Position numbers and translations under genes: made by a program. DNA of 50,880 nucleotides from Methylacidiphilales bacterium (lineage in GTDB: Bacteria; Verrucomicrobiota; Verrucomicrobiia; Methylacidiphilales; UBA1321), in NCBI GenBank assembly GCA_021272315.1, contig JAJSLI010000078.1, positions 1-50,880 on the forward strand, in the 5' to 3' direction. Positions 1-14,794 of this stretch are shown here, piece by piece (the first letter of the stretch is position 1; every line of letters starts with the position of its first letter). Under the pieces are notes generated by a model, which had not been told where the DNA came from, made no database searches, and saw only the letters and a program-made list of their open reading frames with translations.

Positions 1-1541
<1,541 letters not shown>

Positions 1542-1588
1542 TCCTTTAAAAAAACAGAAGAAGTCACCGCACATCCCATCCCGCATCT

Positions 1589-5773
<4,185 letters not shown>

Positions 5774-5835
5774 TCGACGTGACAGAGCTTGATCATTGGA
5801 GATTCGAGGAAGGCCTGAATTTCCAGGTTCGAGAA

Positions 5836-5859
5836 GGGGGATGGCATCGCTCATCCCCC
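5836..5859 (+). terminator. hairpin after rpoC, likely transcription terminator
   Basis: GGGGGATG at 5836-5843 pairs perfectly with CATCCCCC at 5852-5859 around an 8-base loop. It sits 63 bases after the rpoC stop and before the next gene. A clean U-run is missing downstream, where the sequence is pyrimidine-rich, so it may act as a terminator with help from Rho or as an mRNA 3' end stabiliser. Confidence 0.55.
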
Positions 5860-5911
5860 CGCTCCTATCTTGACTGTCTTTCGTTTCTAGTATTAAGTAA
5901 TCGAGGTGCTC

Positions 5912-6700
5912 ATGGTGGAAAACACTGCTGATCAAGAGGTTTTAGCCACATACCTTATTGTTGATGGGGAGGTGGTTTATGAGGTTGCGCCAAACTCGGT
6001 TCTGAACATAGGCCGTCTCGATTCCAACGACGTTGTTCTGGATGACTACAAAGTCAGCCGCGAGCACGCCATCCTCAAGTTTTCCGGCACAGAGTTTTTA
6101 ATCGTCGATCTTGCCAGTACGCATGGGACCTACGTTAACGATGAACGCGTTGATCGCCGCATTGTCAATTTTGGCGACAAAATTCGGATCGTCAGCCACG
6201 AACTTACCCTCAGCCGTGAATTGCCTGACGTTGAAGGTAGCGAAGGCCTGTCCATCCCCACGCCCAAAATGGCCCGCACCTTGGATCGCCGCCTCAAGTT
6301 TTTCGGTGGTCTCAATGAATTTTCTCTGCTCACTCTCGTCCAGTTTCTCTCGCAGGAAAAGCAATCCGGCCTCCTCCTCCTCGAACTCGGCCAGAAACCC
6401 GGCCCGCGCATGTATTTTGTTGATGGTGAAATCATTCATGTTGCCGACGGCGCCGACCTCGCCGAGCTCCTCACCCGTCAGTATCACCAACAAAGCCTTT
6501 TCTTCTATTTCCACCATGAAACTAACTTTCCCGCACGCACCATCCACGAAGCCACCCCCAATTATCTGATGAAACTCTGTCATTCCTTCGATGAAAAGCA
6601 GGTCAGGGAAACGGATGAAGTCAGTAGTCTTTACCGTTCCACCGGGCGTCTCGCCGTCACTAGACGCATTGATGCTCCTCCTCCCACCGGTCGCCGCTGA
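5912..6700 (+). CDS. FHA domain plus DUF4388 (PATAN) domain protein
   Basis: This 262-residue cytoplasmic protein has two recognisable parts. Residues about 10-95 form a forkhead-associated domain, which binds phosphothreonine peptides; the key residues G34-R35, S49-R50, H52 and N76 are present. Residues about 130-240 match the DUF4388/PATAN fold (FGGLNEFSLLTLVQFL, then RMYFVDGEIIHV), found in bacterial signalling and gliding or motility regulators. There is no kinase or receiver domain attached. ATG 5912 is preferred over GTG 5906 because a GAGG sequence at 5903-5906 is correctly spaced for it. It is transcribed alone between rpoC and trpS. It likely reads out Ser/Thr phosphorylation; its partner is not in this window. 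Confidence 0.85.
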   Translation: MVENTADQEVLATYLIVDGEVVYEVAPNSVLNIGRLDSNDVVLDDYKVSREHAILKFSGTEFLIVDLASTHGTYVNDERVDRRIVNFGDKIRIVSHELTLSRELPDVEGSEGLSIPTPKMARTLDRRLKFFGGLNEFSLLTLVQFLSQEKQSGLLLLELGQKPGPRMYFVDGEIIHVADGADLAELLTRQYHQQSLFFYFHHETNFPARTIHEATPNYLMKLCHSFDEKQVRETDEVSSLYRSTGRLAVTRRIDAPPPTGRR

Positions 6701-6804
6701 TTTTTGCAGACACGAGCAATCTCGGCGGTGGCGGTCCGAGACCGTCCGCTCTTGCCCGCGCTTTCTTTTCCGCGAACATCTCTGCTAGACTCGTCCCTCA
6801 CGCC

Positions 6805-7773
6805 ATGAAGATCATTCTCACCGGCATCCAGCCTTCCGGCGCGTTGCACCTCGGCAATTACTTCGGCGCTATGCAGCCGGCCATTGAATTGCAAAGCCAT
6901 GGTCAAGCGGTCTATTTTATCGCCGACTATCATGCGCTTACCTCGGTCACCAAGGCGGACGATCTTCGGAGCTACACGTTCGATGTCGCCGCAGGTCTTC
7001 TCGCCTGCGGTCTCGACCCATCCCGCACTATTCTCTTCCGCCAGAGCGACGTGCCCCAGGTGCACGAGCTGGCGTGGCTCCTTTCCATCGTCACGCCCAT
7101 GGGGCTGCTCGAACGGGCCCATAGTTACAAAGACAAGATCGCCCAGGGTGCGGAAACCAATCACGGACTCTTCGCCTATCCAGTCCTCATGGCTGCCGAT
7201 ATTCTCCTCTACAACTCCGACCTTGTCCCCGTCGGCAGGGACCAGAAGCAGCACCTTGAAATTGCGCGCGACATCGCGCAGAAATTCAACGACCGCTTCG
7301 GCCCCGTTTTCAAGCTTCCCGAGCCGGTTATTCGCGAGGCCACCGCCATCGTTCCCGGCATCGACGGACGCAAGATGTCGAAGTCGTACGGCAACACCAT
7401 CTCCCTTTTTGGTAATGAGAAGGAAATCAAAAAGGCGGTCATGGGCATCAAGACCGATTCAACGCCCATCGACCAACCCAAGCAGATCGAGGGCTCGGTT
7501 CTTGGCCAGCTCATGCAGGCGGTTGATCCCGAGAAATACGAAAACTTTAAGGTCTACGGCTCTGCGCCTGGTATTGGCTACGGTGATTTGAAAAAGGATT
7601 TACTTGCGGCCATTCAGAAACGTTTCCAGCCCTTCCAGGAGAAGTACCGCCATTACCAGACCCACCCTGGCGAGGTCGAGGGTGTTCTCCACGACGGCGC
7701 CAACCGCGCCCGTGCCTTGGCCGCACCCATTCTCGAAAAAGCACGCCGGGCGACAGGACTATCGTCATCATGA
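6805..7773 (+). CDS. trpS: tryptophan--tRNA ligase
   Basis: This 322-residue class I aminoacyl-tRNA synthetase charges tRNA-Trp. The HIGH-type motif appears as HLGN at residues 15-18, and the KMSKS loop is exact at residues 190-194. The tryptophan-binding and dimer regions between them are conserved, and the length is typical of bacterial TrpRS. The last codon overlaps the next start in an ATGA arrangement with scpA at 7770-7773, so the two genes are translationally coupled. The ATG at 6805 gives the canonical MKIILTGIQPSG start. Confidence 0.97.
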   Translation: MKIILTGIQPSGALHLGNYFGAMQPAIELQSHGQAVYFIADYHALTSVTKADDLRSYTFDVAAGLLACGLDPSRTILFRQSDVPQVHELAWLLSIVTPMGLLERAHSYKDKIAQGAETNHGLFAYPVLMAADILLYNSDLVPVGRDQKQHLEIARDIAQKFNDRFGPVFKLPEPVIREATAIVPGIDGRKMSKSYGNTISLFGNEKEIKKAVMGIKTDSTPIDQPKQIEGSVLGQLMQAVDPEKYENFKVYGSAPGIGYGDLKKDLLAAIQKRFQPFQEKYRHYQTHPGEVEGVLHDGANRARALAAPILEKARRATGLSSS

Positions 7774-8597
7774 GCGCCGGAGAAATTGTATCCGCCGAGG
7801 CCGACTCCCAAAGCCTCACCCACGTCAAGCTTCCCGTGTTCGAGGGACCTCTCGACCTCCTGCTCTATCTCATCAAGAAGGAGGAAATCGACATTTACGA
7901 CATTCCCATCGAAAAAATCACCACGCAATATCTCGACTACCTGCGCCTCATCAAGATGCTCGATCTCGAGGTGGCCGGTGAATTTCTCGTTGTCGCCGCC
8001 ACGCTGCTCTACATCAAAAGCCGCGTTCTCCTCCCGCACGACCAGCGCCCGCCCGAGGATGAGGCGGAGGAGGACGATCCCCGCTGGGAACTTGTCCGCC
8101 AGCTTGTCGAGTACAAGAAATACAAGGACGCTGCCTACGAACTCCAGCAATGCCTCGCCCGGCAGGAAGGCGTCCACGGTCGCGGGGGTAGCTTCAAGCC
8201 CGATCTCGCCGCCGACGGGAGCCTCCCCTTCGACAAGGTCGGCCTCTTCGATCTCCTCGCCGTTTTTCAGAAAGTCCTCGCCCGCGCCAGCCAGGACGAA
8301 GACCTCCGCGACATCTTTGAGGACCGCTTCACCGTCAGCGACAAAATCCAGTACATCATCGGCAAAATGACCAGCCGCACCCGTGTCGTCTTTGAGGCGC
8401 TTTTCGTCGAAGGCGCCAGCCGCACTGAAATCGTTGTCACGTTCCTCGCGGTGCTCGAACTCATCCGCCTCAAGCAAATCGGCGTTGTCCAGGACAGCCC
8501 CTTCGCCCCCATCGAACTCGTCAAGCTTGCTCCCGCGCAGTCTGAATATGTAACTGGGGAAACCGGGGAGAAATCGGAAGAAGAAAAGACAGGGTAG
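7770..8597 (+). CDS. scpA: segregation and condensation protein A
   Basis: This 275-residue protein is the kleisin subunit ScpA of the SMC-ScpAB condensin, which compacts and segregates chromosomes. The N-terminal FEGPLDLLLYLIKKEEIDIYD block (quoted in part) is diagnostic, followed by the conserved FLVVAATLLYIKSR region and a C-terminal winged-helix segment that would touch the SMC head. The acidic linker around residues 90-110 is normal for kleisins. It starts inside the trpS stop codon with a 4-base overlap. scpB is not adjacent in this window. The last twenty residues are rich in Glu, Gly and Lys and look disordered. Confidence 0.95.
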   Translation: MSAGEIVSAEADSQSLTHVKLPVFEGPLDLLLYLIKKEEIDIYDIPIEKITTQYLDYLRLIKMLDLEVAGEFLVVAATLLYIKSRVLLPHDQRPPEDEAEEDDPRWELVRQLVEYKKYKDAAYELQQCLARQEGVHGRGGSFKPDLAADGSLPFDKVGLFDLLAVFQKVLARASQDEDLRDIFEDRFTVSDKIQYIIGKMTSRTRVVFEALFVEGASRTEIVVTFLAVLELIRLKQIGVVQDSPFAPIELVKLAPAQSEYVTGETGEKSEEEKTG

Positions 8598-8630
8598 CCG
8601 TCGACCGCCGGGCGACGGTCTGCAACAAAT

Positions 8631-9083
8631 TCATTCCGTTCGCCGCTCTCGAAAAAAATCCTGGAGCAGTTCCAACGACTCTTCCCGCAGCACCCCGGGC
8701 GTGATCTCGCAGCGATGATTCAACCCCGGCAGGTCAAAGAGATTGAAGGCCCCGCCGCACGCGCCCGCCTTCGGATCGTCCACGCCGAAGACAATCCGGT
8801 CCACCCGCACATGGGCCAACGCCCCCGCGCACATCGGGCACGGCTCCTTCGTAACGTAGAGTGTCGTCCCGTTCAGCCGCCACGATTTCAGGAGCGCCTG
8901 CGCTTCCCCGATGGCCAGCATCTCCGCGTGGGCGGTCGCATCCTGCCGCCACTCCACTTCGTTAGCGGCCTCCGTCAGGATCGCGCCGTCACGCACCAGC
9001 ACAGCGCCAACCGGGACTTCTTCGCGTGCGCGAGCCTGACGGGCCAGTTCCAGCGCCCTCCGCATGAAAGTTTCGTCAGTCAC
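8631..9083 (-). CDS. tadA: tRNA-specific adenosine deaminase
   Basis: This 150-residue zinc enzyme converts adenosine to inosine at the wobble position of tRNA-Arg(ACG). The zinc and catalytic residues are visible: H52-A-E54 and P-C82-P-M-C85. Length and motif spacing match TadA rather than cytidine or guanine deaminases, but assignment among close deaminases rests on these motifs only. It follows accA on the minus strand after a 5-base gap, so both are probably on one transcript. Confidence 0.92.
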   Translation of the reverse strand: MTDETFMRRALELARQARAREEVPVGAVLVRDGAILTEAANEVEWRQDATAHAEMLAIGEAQALLKSWRLNGTTLYVTKEPCPMCAGALAHVRVDRIVFGVDDPKAGACGGAFNLFDLPGLNHRCEITPGVLREESLELLQDFFRERRTE

Positions 9084-9088
9084 ACACC

Positions 9089-10060
9089 CTAAGCCTTTGC
9101 CTCGGCAAAGGCCCCGAAGGCGCGGAACTTCGCGTACCGCTTCTCCTTCAATTCAGGCGCGTCCAGCTTCTTCAACTCCGCGATCTGCCGCAGTACGGCG
9201 GCTTTCACCGACTCCGCCGCCGTTTCCCAGGAGTGGTGCGCCCCACCCGTCGGCTCCGGAATAACTTCATCGACCAGCTTGAGGGCCAGCAGGTCGGGCG
9301 CGCTCATTTTCAATGCCGCCGCCGCTTTTGGGGCGTGGGACTGGTCTTTCCACAAAATCGCCGCGCAACCTTCCGGTGAAATCACCGAGTAATACGAATT
9401 TTCGAGGATGAGGACGCGGTCCGCCACGCCGATGCCGAGCGCGCCGCCGCTTCCCCCTTCGCCCAGCACGACCGCGATGATCGGCACGCTCAGGCTGAAC
9501 ATCTCGCGCAGGTTCACCGCGATGGCCTCCGCGATGTGCCGTTCCTCCGATGCGATTCCAGGGTAGGCCCCCGGCGTGTCGATAAGACTCACGATGGGCA
9601 ACCCGAACTTGTCGGCCAGCCGCATCAGCCGCAGCGCCTTACGGTAACCTTCCGGATGTGCCAACCCGAAATTGTGCCGGATATTCTGCTTGGTATCGTG
9701 CCCCTTCTGATGGCCGATGACCATCACCCGCTCCTGGCCGATCTGTGCGAACCCGCCAATAAGCGCCTGATCGTCGCCGAAGCACCGGTCCCCACTCATT
9801 TCCATAAAATCGGTCGCGATCAGTTTTAGATAATCCAAGGTGTAAGGCCGGGCCGGGTGCCGAACGATCTGGACTCGCTGCCATGGCGAGAGGTTGGTGT
9901 AAATCCGCTGCCGCTCCTCCTTCAGTTTCATCTCAAGAGCCTCGATTTCGGGCATTGCCTCGGAGGCATGCTCCTTCGCCCGTATCTTCATGGCCTCGAT
10001 GCTTTTTTCGAGTTCGACAATCGGTTTTTCAAACTCAAGCGGGATCAATTTCATCTTCAT
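9089..10060 (-). CDS. accA: acetyl-CoA carboxylase carboxyltransferase subunit alpha
   Basis: AccA and AccD form the carboxyltransferase that moves the carboxyl group from biotin to acetyl-CoA, making malonyl-CoA for fatty acid synthesis. This copy has about 323 residues, matching the family. The crotonase-like fold shows in SLIDTPGAYPG and the oxyanion region GEGGSGGALGIGVAD. The open frame continues upstream to 10105, but ATG at 10060 (or 10054) gives the family N-terminus MKLIPLEFEKP, so the extra upstream residues are not coding. No clear ribosome-binding site is seen. accD lies 1.6 kb away on the other strand. Confidence 0.95.
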   Translation of the reverse strand: MKMKLIPLEFEKPIVELEKSIEAMKIRAKEHASEAMPEIEALEMKLKEERQRIYTNLSPWQRVQIVRHPARPYTLDYLKLIATDFMEMSGDRCFGDDQALIGGFAQIGQERVMVIGHQKGHDTKQNIRHNFGLAHPEGYRKALRLMRLADKFGLPIVSLIDTPGAYPGIASEERHIAEAIAVNLREMFSLSVPIIAVVLGEGGSGGALGIGVADRVLILENSYYSVISPEGCAAILWKDQSHAPKAAAALKMSAPDLLALKLVDEVIPEPTGGAHHSWETAAESVKAAVLRQIAELKKLDAPELKEKRYAKFRAFGAFAEAKA

Positions 10061-10131
10061 GCTTGGGTGTGGTGGGAAAAAAGATACTGTGACACTGCGA
10101 CCCAAAGATCAACCGCATTTGGTTCAGCCCG

Positions 10132-11022
10132 ATGCAGCATCCCATTATGTCCGTGCCAGGAAACAAGCCCCTCAGCCTCTTCTTTCTCGTCATCTTTCTT
10201 GGCGCGATGGTTCTCGGTCCGCTCCTCTATTTCGCCCTTGCCGGATTCATCCCATTTCACCGTGCCATGGACCGGGCGCTCCTCATCTCCGCCGTTGCGG
10301 CGCTGGCTCTTTTTTGGTCCCGCATCTCTCTGCGCGAACTCTGGCCTGTCGAATCCGCGGCATGGAAACAACTTCTCTTTGGCTGGGCTGCCGCCCTCGT
10401 CTCCGCGCAGGCCCTGATCGGTCTTGACCTCGCCATTTCCGGCTTCACGAGTTCTCATTTGCCAGTCGGGGACATCATGAAACTCTTTCTCAAAGCCCTC
10501 GCCGCCGCGCTTATAGTTCCGCTGCTTGAGGAAACCCTCTTTCGCGGTTTTCTCCAGACCGAACTCATCGGTCGGCTAGGCCGACGCTGGGGCTGGCTTC
10601 TGGCCGCCGCCATTTATGCCGTGGCCCATTTCCTCAAAATTCCGTCCGAGCTTGACCATCAGCCCGTTCATCTCTGGAGCGGCATAACCGCCGTCGGCTC
10701 CGCCTTCGGGACTGTTTTCTACGGTTCATTCCTCTGCGTCCAAGGCCTTAACCTTTTCCTCATTGGCCTCATCCTCGGCGGCACTTTTCTTCGCTGTGGC
10801 ACTCTTTGGTTCAACGCCGGGCTGCACGGCGGTTGGATCTTCGCCCTGCTCGTTTTCACCGGCCTCACCAAGCCTGCCGAACCGCCCGCCTTCGCCTGGC
10901 TGGCCAGTGATCTTCCTTCCAGCCTGCTTACTTCCGTGGTATTGATTTTGCTCTCCTTATGGTTGTGGCGCTTTTATCAACCGCACTCCGGCGGGCCCGG
11001 GATTGGGGAGAATGCGCCCTGA
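10132..11022 (+). CDS. CPBP family intramembrane glutamic endopeptidase
   Basis: This 296-residue polytopic membrane protein has about seven hydrophobic segments. The CPBP (Abi/Rce1-like) motifs are present: EETLFRG (EExxxR), AHFLKIP and the late NAGLHGGW histidine. Such proteins are membrane proteases that cleave prenylated or other membrane substrates; the substrate here is unknown. It is divergent from accA with 71 bases between starts. Its 3' end overlaps comF by 64 bases, so translation of the two is probably linked. An in-frame ATG at 10147 is an alternative start. Confidence 0.85.
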   Translation: MQHPIMSVPGNKPLSLFFLVIFLGAMVLGPLLYFALAGFIPFHRAMDRALLISAVAALALFWSRISLRELWPVESAAWKQLLFGWAAALVSAQALIGLDLAISGFTSSHLPVGDIMKLFLKALAAALIVPLLEETLFRGFLQTELIGRLGRRWGWLLAAAIYAVAHFLKIPSELDHQPVHLWSGITAVGSAFGTVFYGSFLCVQGLNLFLIGLILGGTFLRCGTLWFNAGLHGGWIFALLVFTGLTKPAEPPAFAWLASDLPSSLLTSVVLILLSLWLWRFYQPHSGGPGIGENAP

Positions 11023-11666
11023 ATCTCGCCTTTCCCTGGCCTGAAACAACTGCGGCAGAACCTGAGCCCGTTTGTCGGCCCTACTGCGAGCAATGCGGAG
11101 ATCCCTTTTCGGCCGGGGAAACCCTCTCCAGGAGTTTTGTCTGCACCGCTTGTGCCGGGCACGATTGGCATTTTTGCTGGGCCCGCGCCAGTTATCGCAC
11201 CAAGGGCCAGGTCCTTGACGCCATTATTGGGTACAAATATCGCGATGAGTCCTACCATCACGCCCATCTTGTTGCTTGGCTCACCGAGACCTTTGACCGT
11301 TACGCTCGAGAAGGGGACTGGCAGGGCCTCGTTCCCGTTCCGCTCTATCATCGTCGACTCCGTGAGCGCGGCTTCAACCAAGCTGTAGAGCTGGCCCGGG
11401 GCCTTGGTTCAAGGCGTAAAATGCCCGTTTTGAATTGCCTTTATCGTTATCGTGAGACGCCATCACAGACTGGACTCGAGCGCGATGTTCGTTGGAAAAA
11501 CATGCAGAACGCCTTTGGCCTCAAACGGGGATTTGACGTCCGTGGCAAAAATCTGCTATTAATTGACGATGTTTTTACGACGGGCGCTACCACCAACGCC
11601 TGCGCCCAAGCCTTGGCCCACGCCGGGGCGGGCCGGTTGGCGGTATTGACCATCGCGCGGAGTTGA
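10959..11666 (+). CDS. ComF family phosphoribosyltransferase-like protein
   Basis: This 235-residue protein has an N-terminal CxxC...CxxC zinc ribbon and a C-terminal type I phosphoribosyltransferase fold. The PRPP loop is clear as LLLIDDVFTTGATTNAC, and the ComF signature PVPLYHRRLRERGFNQA precedes it. ComF proteins act in the cytoplasm on incoming single-stranded DNA during natural transformation in several bacteria; whether this organism is competent cannot be told from the window. The start at 10959 lies within the end of the CPBP gene, a 64-base overlap in another frame. Confidence 0.9.
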   Translation: MVVALLSTALRRARDWGECALNLAFPWPETTAAEPEPVCRPYCEQCGDPFSAGETLSRSFVCTACAGHDWHFCWARASYRTKGQVLDAIIGYKYRDESYHHAHLVAWLTETFDRYAREGDWQGLVPVPLYHRRLRERGFNQAVELARGLGSRRKMPVLNCLYRYRETPSQTGLERDVRWKNMQNAFGLKRGFDVRGKNLLLIDDVFTTGATTNACAQALAHAGAGRLAVLTIARS

Positions 11667-11688
11667 GCCTGGCCCATCCTCTCCCCTT

Positions 11689-12651
11689 ATGACCCATCCA
11701 ACCACTCCCTCCAGCGTCTTTCCCAAACCAGACTACGGGAAAACACCCACGCGCAAAAAGGAAATGCCGGAAGGATTGTGGACCAAATGCCCTGAGTGCA
11801 GCGCTTATATTTTCAACAAGGAACTTGAAAGCCTCCAGATGGTCTGCAAGGAATGCGGCAACCACTTTTCCATTACCGCCTTCCAGCGCCTTGGCCACCT
11901 TCTCGATGAAGGTTCTTGGGAAGAATACGATGCTGATATCGCTCCCATCGACGTCCTCAAGTTTACCGGCGCAAGCAGCTACGCCGAGCAACTCAAGAAG
12001 TACCAGAAAAAAACCGGTCTCAAGGAAGGCGTCGTCTGTGGCCTCGGGCGCCTCGAGGACCACCCCGTCTCCGTCGCCGTCATGGAGTTCAGCTTCATTG
12101 GCGGGTCCATGGGCTCCGTGGTTGGCGAAAAAATCACCCGCGCCATTGAGCGCGCCACCGAACGCCGGATGCCGGTCCTCATCTTTTCAGCCTCCGGTGG
12201 CGCCCGCATGCACGAAGGCATGTTCAGCCTCATGCAAATGGCCAAAACCAGCGGCGCACTTCAACGCCATGCCGCCGCCCGACTGCCCTTTATCTCCATC
12301 CTGACTCACCCGACCATGGGCGGTGTCACCGCCAGCTTTGCCACCCTCGGCGACCTCATCATCGCCGAGCCTAAGGCCATGATCGGCTTTGCCGGTGCGC
12401 GTGTTCTCAAGGAGACCACCCGCCAGGATTTGCCCAAGGGCTTCCAGACCGCCGAGTTCCTCCTCGAACGGGGCCTGATCGATCGCATCATTCCACGACC
12501 TCAGATGCGTGCCGAACTTGGCAAACTCCTTGACTATCTCGACCGCTCCTTTCCCCTCCACCACGCCGTGGAACGCAACGGCCGCTCCGGGAGCCATTCT
12601 GGCCACACCCACCGCAACGGGCACGAGCCGGTCAAAGCCGCCGGGGTCTGA
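11689..12651 (+). CDS. accD: acetyl-CoA carboxylase carboxyltransferase subunit beta
   Basis: This 320-residue protein is the beta subunit of the acetyl-CoA carboxyltransferase. The N-terminal zinc ribbon has C34, C37, C53 and C56. The catalytic region includes the FSASGGARMHEGMFSLMQMA block (up to 20 residues) and GFAGARVLKETT. The C-terminus after residue 300 is rich in His, Gly and Asn and looks like a flexible tail rather than part of the fold. It follows comF after 22 bases. accA is nearby on the opposite strand, so the subunits are not in one operon. Confidence 0.96.
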   Translation: MTHPTTPSSVFPKPDYGKTPTRKKEMPEGLWTKCPECSAYIFNKELESLQMVCKECGNHFSITAFQRLGHLLDEGSWEEYDADIAPIDVLKFTGASSYAEQLKKYQKKTGLKEGVVCGLGRLEDHPVSVAVMEFSFIGGSMGSVVGEKITRAIERATERRMPVLIFSASGGARMHEGMFSLMQMAKTSGALQRHAAARLPFISILTHPTMGGVTASFATLGDLIIAEPKAMIGFAGARVLKETTRQDLPKGFQTAEFLLERGLIDRIIPRPQMRAELGKLLDYLDRSFPLHHAVERNGRSGSHSGHTHRNGHEPVKAAGV

Positions 12652-12871
12652 GAGCACCAGTCCGATTTGCAGTTCCAAAGACGCATGCGCGTGTTCGTTT
12701 TAGTGTAGTCGTCTCTTGCCGGTACAGGTAAGGGTTCGTTGCCGAAACATCACATCTAGGTCGTTTGCCTAGGTTGGAATCCTCTCCCCCCTCACTGGAC
12801 AATTTCGATTCACGCGCTAAGTAAGAGGCGTGGGCTGATTCGTTCCGGTTTGCCCACAAAGGAGGGGACCA
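12652..12871. other. 220-base intergenic region
   Basis: This gap holds no open frame that I can support. It contains a weak inverted repeat (CTAGG / CCTAG near 12758-12774), with a short loop, and ends in the strong ribosome-binding site of the next gene. It probably carries the terminator of accD and the promoter of the glycosyltransferase pair, but I cannot point to either with confidence. Confidence 0.5.
12858..12866 (+). promoter_or_regulatory. ribosome-binding site deciding a TTG start
   Basis: AAAGGAGGG lies five bases before TTG 12872. It is one of the strongest Shine-Dalgarno matches in the window and decides the unusual TTG start of the ArnT-like gene. Confidence 0.7.
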
Positions 12872-14776
12872 TTGGATCATAGCCGCAGTCATCCAGCTTT
12901 GACCGGGGAATCGCCCATCGCCGCAACCTTGCGCGCGACCACGGCCGGGGTGGAGCGTCCCGTCGGCATACAGCCCCATCTCTCAGGGCTCATTCTTGGC
13001 CTGATCACCCTCCTCTACGTTGCTGTCAGTTTTACGCCCGTCATTTTCGACGACAATGAAGGTCTCTACGCGGGCACTGTTCGTGAAATGCACCAGAGTG
13101 GCGACTGGCTCGTCCCCACCAGCAACGGTTTTCCCCGCATCCAGAAACCGCCCTTCGTTTACTGGACCATGCTTGTCTCCACCTCGCTTTTAGGCGAGAA
13201 CGAGTTCGCCCTGCGTCTTCCCAACGCCCTCGCCACCGCGGGCTGGATCATCGTCACTTACCTCATTATGCGCCGTCTGGGCGGTGAAACCTTCGGGCTT
13301 GCCTCCGCCCTTGTTCTTGCCTCCATGCTCGGCGTCTGGGTCTTCACCCATCTCATTCAGCCTGAGCCCTTTCTTGCCTGTTTTATTTCTCTGGGTTTGT
13401 GGTGTCTTATCGAGGCTCGGCTCTACGCCGAGCCCCAGCCTCTTTGGACCGATCCCAGCTCCATTCGCGGTCGCTTCCATGGCGATCACTGGTATCTCCT
13501 CTTCTGGACCTTTCTCGCTTTCGGCGCTCTGAGCAAAGGGCTCCACGGCGCGCTTTGGCCGCTCTCGATCGTTCTCGTCACCGCCCTCTTCATTCCTAAC
13601 TGGCGCCCTTGGCTCCGTCCCGTTCTCACGCTCCGCGGCATCCTCATTTTTCTCCTGCTTCTCGTCCCTTGGTACGCCTACATGACCGCCCGGTATCCCG
13701 GTTTCCTCGCCGCCCACTTCGTCAACGAGCAACTCGGCGCCTGTTTCAACACCCGTTACCCCGCCGACGCCCGCCAGCTCTCCCTCTTTCAATTCTACGC
13801 CCAGCATCTCCTCTTCTGGATGCCTTGGACGCTTCTTCTTCCCGGCTCCGTTTACGCTTTGGTCAAGGCGATCCAGGCCGCTCGTCAGCGTCAGCACGTT
13901 TTTCCCCCGCAGACCCTGGATCTCATTGGATTTCTCGGCATCTGGGTCGCCATCACCATGGCCTCCGTTGCCTTCTCCACCCGCCAGGACTACTACAGCA
14001 TGAGCTGTTGGGGCGTCGTGGCCGCTTTTTTTGCGCTTCCGTGGATGACCGGCGCCTACGCCTTTTTGCGCATGCCGCGGGCCTTCCTTGTCGTTCCGCC
14101 GCTTCTTCTCGCCCTCACGGGCGCCGCCGCGCTCGGTTTTGCCGTCTGGATCTGGCCGCAACTCGGCGCTCTCGGCGAAGCTACCGCTTCTCCCATTCGC
14201 GACAGGGATACCTTCCTCGACGCCATTGCCGGAATTTCCCCCGCTCTTTGGGGCCAGTTCATCACCCTCCTCACCGTCTTCGGCGCCACCCTGCTTCTCT
14301 CCGGCGCCGCCGCCGCCCTGCTTGCCTGGCGCCGCCGCTCCTTCGCCGCGCTCGCCACGCTTTCCGGCTCCATGGCCATCCCCGTCATTCTGGCCGCGGT
14401 CGGCTTCACCATCATAGCCCCTTATTTCTCCCTTGCCGGCAGCGCCCGGGTCATTAATCGCGAACTCTTGACCCGACCGGACGCCATCGTCGCCTGCGAG
14501 GCGCTGCCCCACACCGCGTCCAGCCTTCTTTACTACCTCGACGCCCGGGTCCACTGGGTCAACGCGCCCTTCGACAACCAGTACGCGCAGCGGGTCCTCG
14601 GTGAAGGCCGAGATTACTATTGGGACGACGCCAGCCTCCTCGCCGAGTGGAATTCCCCGCGTCCGGTCTATTTCATCATTGAGCAGGACCGCCTTGGCTA
14701 CTGGCAGGACCGGCTTCCGCCCGGCGCGCGCTTTGTGAGCAAAAGCGGCACGCGGCTCGTGCTTTGCAACCGGTAA
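12872..14776 (+). CDS. ArnT-like GT-C glycosyltransferase
   Basis: This 634-residue membrane protein has an N-terminal cytoplasmic tail, about twelve hydrophobic segments and a soluble C-terminal part. The first external loop carries the GT83/ArnT-type pattern DDNEGLYAG...SGDWLVPT...KPPFVYW, where the acidic residues after the first membrane segment are expected to bind metal and the lipid-linked sugar. Members transfer a sugar from a polyprenyl phosphate donor onto lipid A or other envelope acceptors; the substrate here cannot be deduced. The start codon is TTG, supported by a strong ribosome-binding site. A GT4 gene follows after 18 bases in the same direction, so both probably act on the same glycan. 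Confidence 0.85.
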   Translation: MDHSRSHPALTGESPIAATLRATTAGVERPVGIQPHLSGLILGLITLLYVAVSFTPVIFDDNEGLYAGTVREMHQSGDWLVPTSNGFPRIQKPPFVYWTMLVSTSLLGENEFALRLPNALATAGWIIVTYLIMRRLGGETFGLASALVLASMLGVWVFTHLIQPEPFLACFISLGLWCLIEARLYAEPQPLWTDPSSIRGRFHGDHWYLLFWTFLAFGALSKGLHGALWPLSIVLVTALFIPNWRPWLRPVLTLRGILIFLLLLVPWYAYMTARYPGFLAAHFVNEQLGACFNTRYPADARQLSLFQFYAQHLLFWMPWTLLLPGSVYALVKAIQAARQRQHVFPPQTLDLIGFLGIWVAITMASVAFSTRQDYYSMSCWGVVAAFFALPWMTGAYAFLRMPRAFLVVPPLLLALTGAAALGFAVWIWPQLGALGEATASPIRDRDTFLDAIAGISPALWGQFITLLTVFGATLLLSGAAAALLAWRRRSFAALATLSGSMAIPVILAAVGFTIIAPYFSLAGSARVINRELLTRPDAIVACEALPHTASSLLYYLDARVHWVNAPFDNQYAQRVLGEGRDYYWDDASLLAEWNSPRPVYFIIEQDRLGYWQDRLPPGARFVSKSGTRLVLCNR

Positions 14777-14794
14777 TCGTCCATAATCGGACGC

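Noticed and set aside
5870..5896. TTGACT...TATTAA promoter-like pair upstream of the FHA-PATAN gene
   Set aside because: The spacer is only 15 bases and a start would fall inside the ribosome-binding site; not convincing.
12652..12871. tRNA-like segment between accD and the ArnT-like gene
   Set aside because: No cloverleaf, anticodon arm or T-loop consensus could be found.
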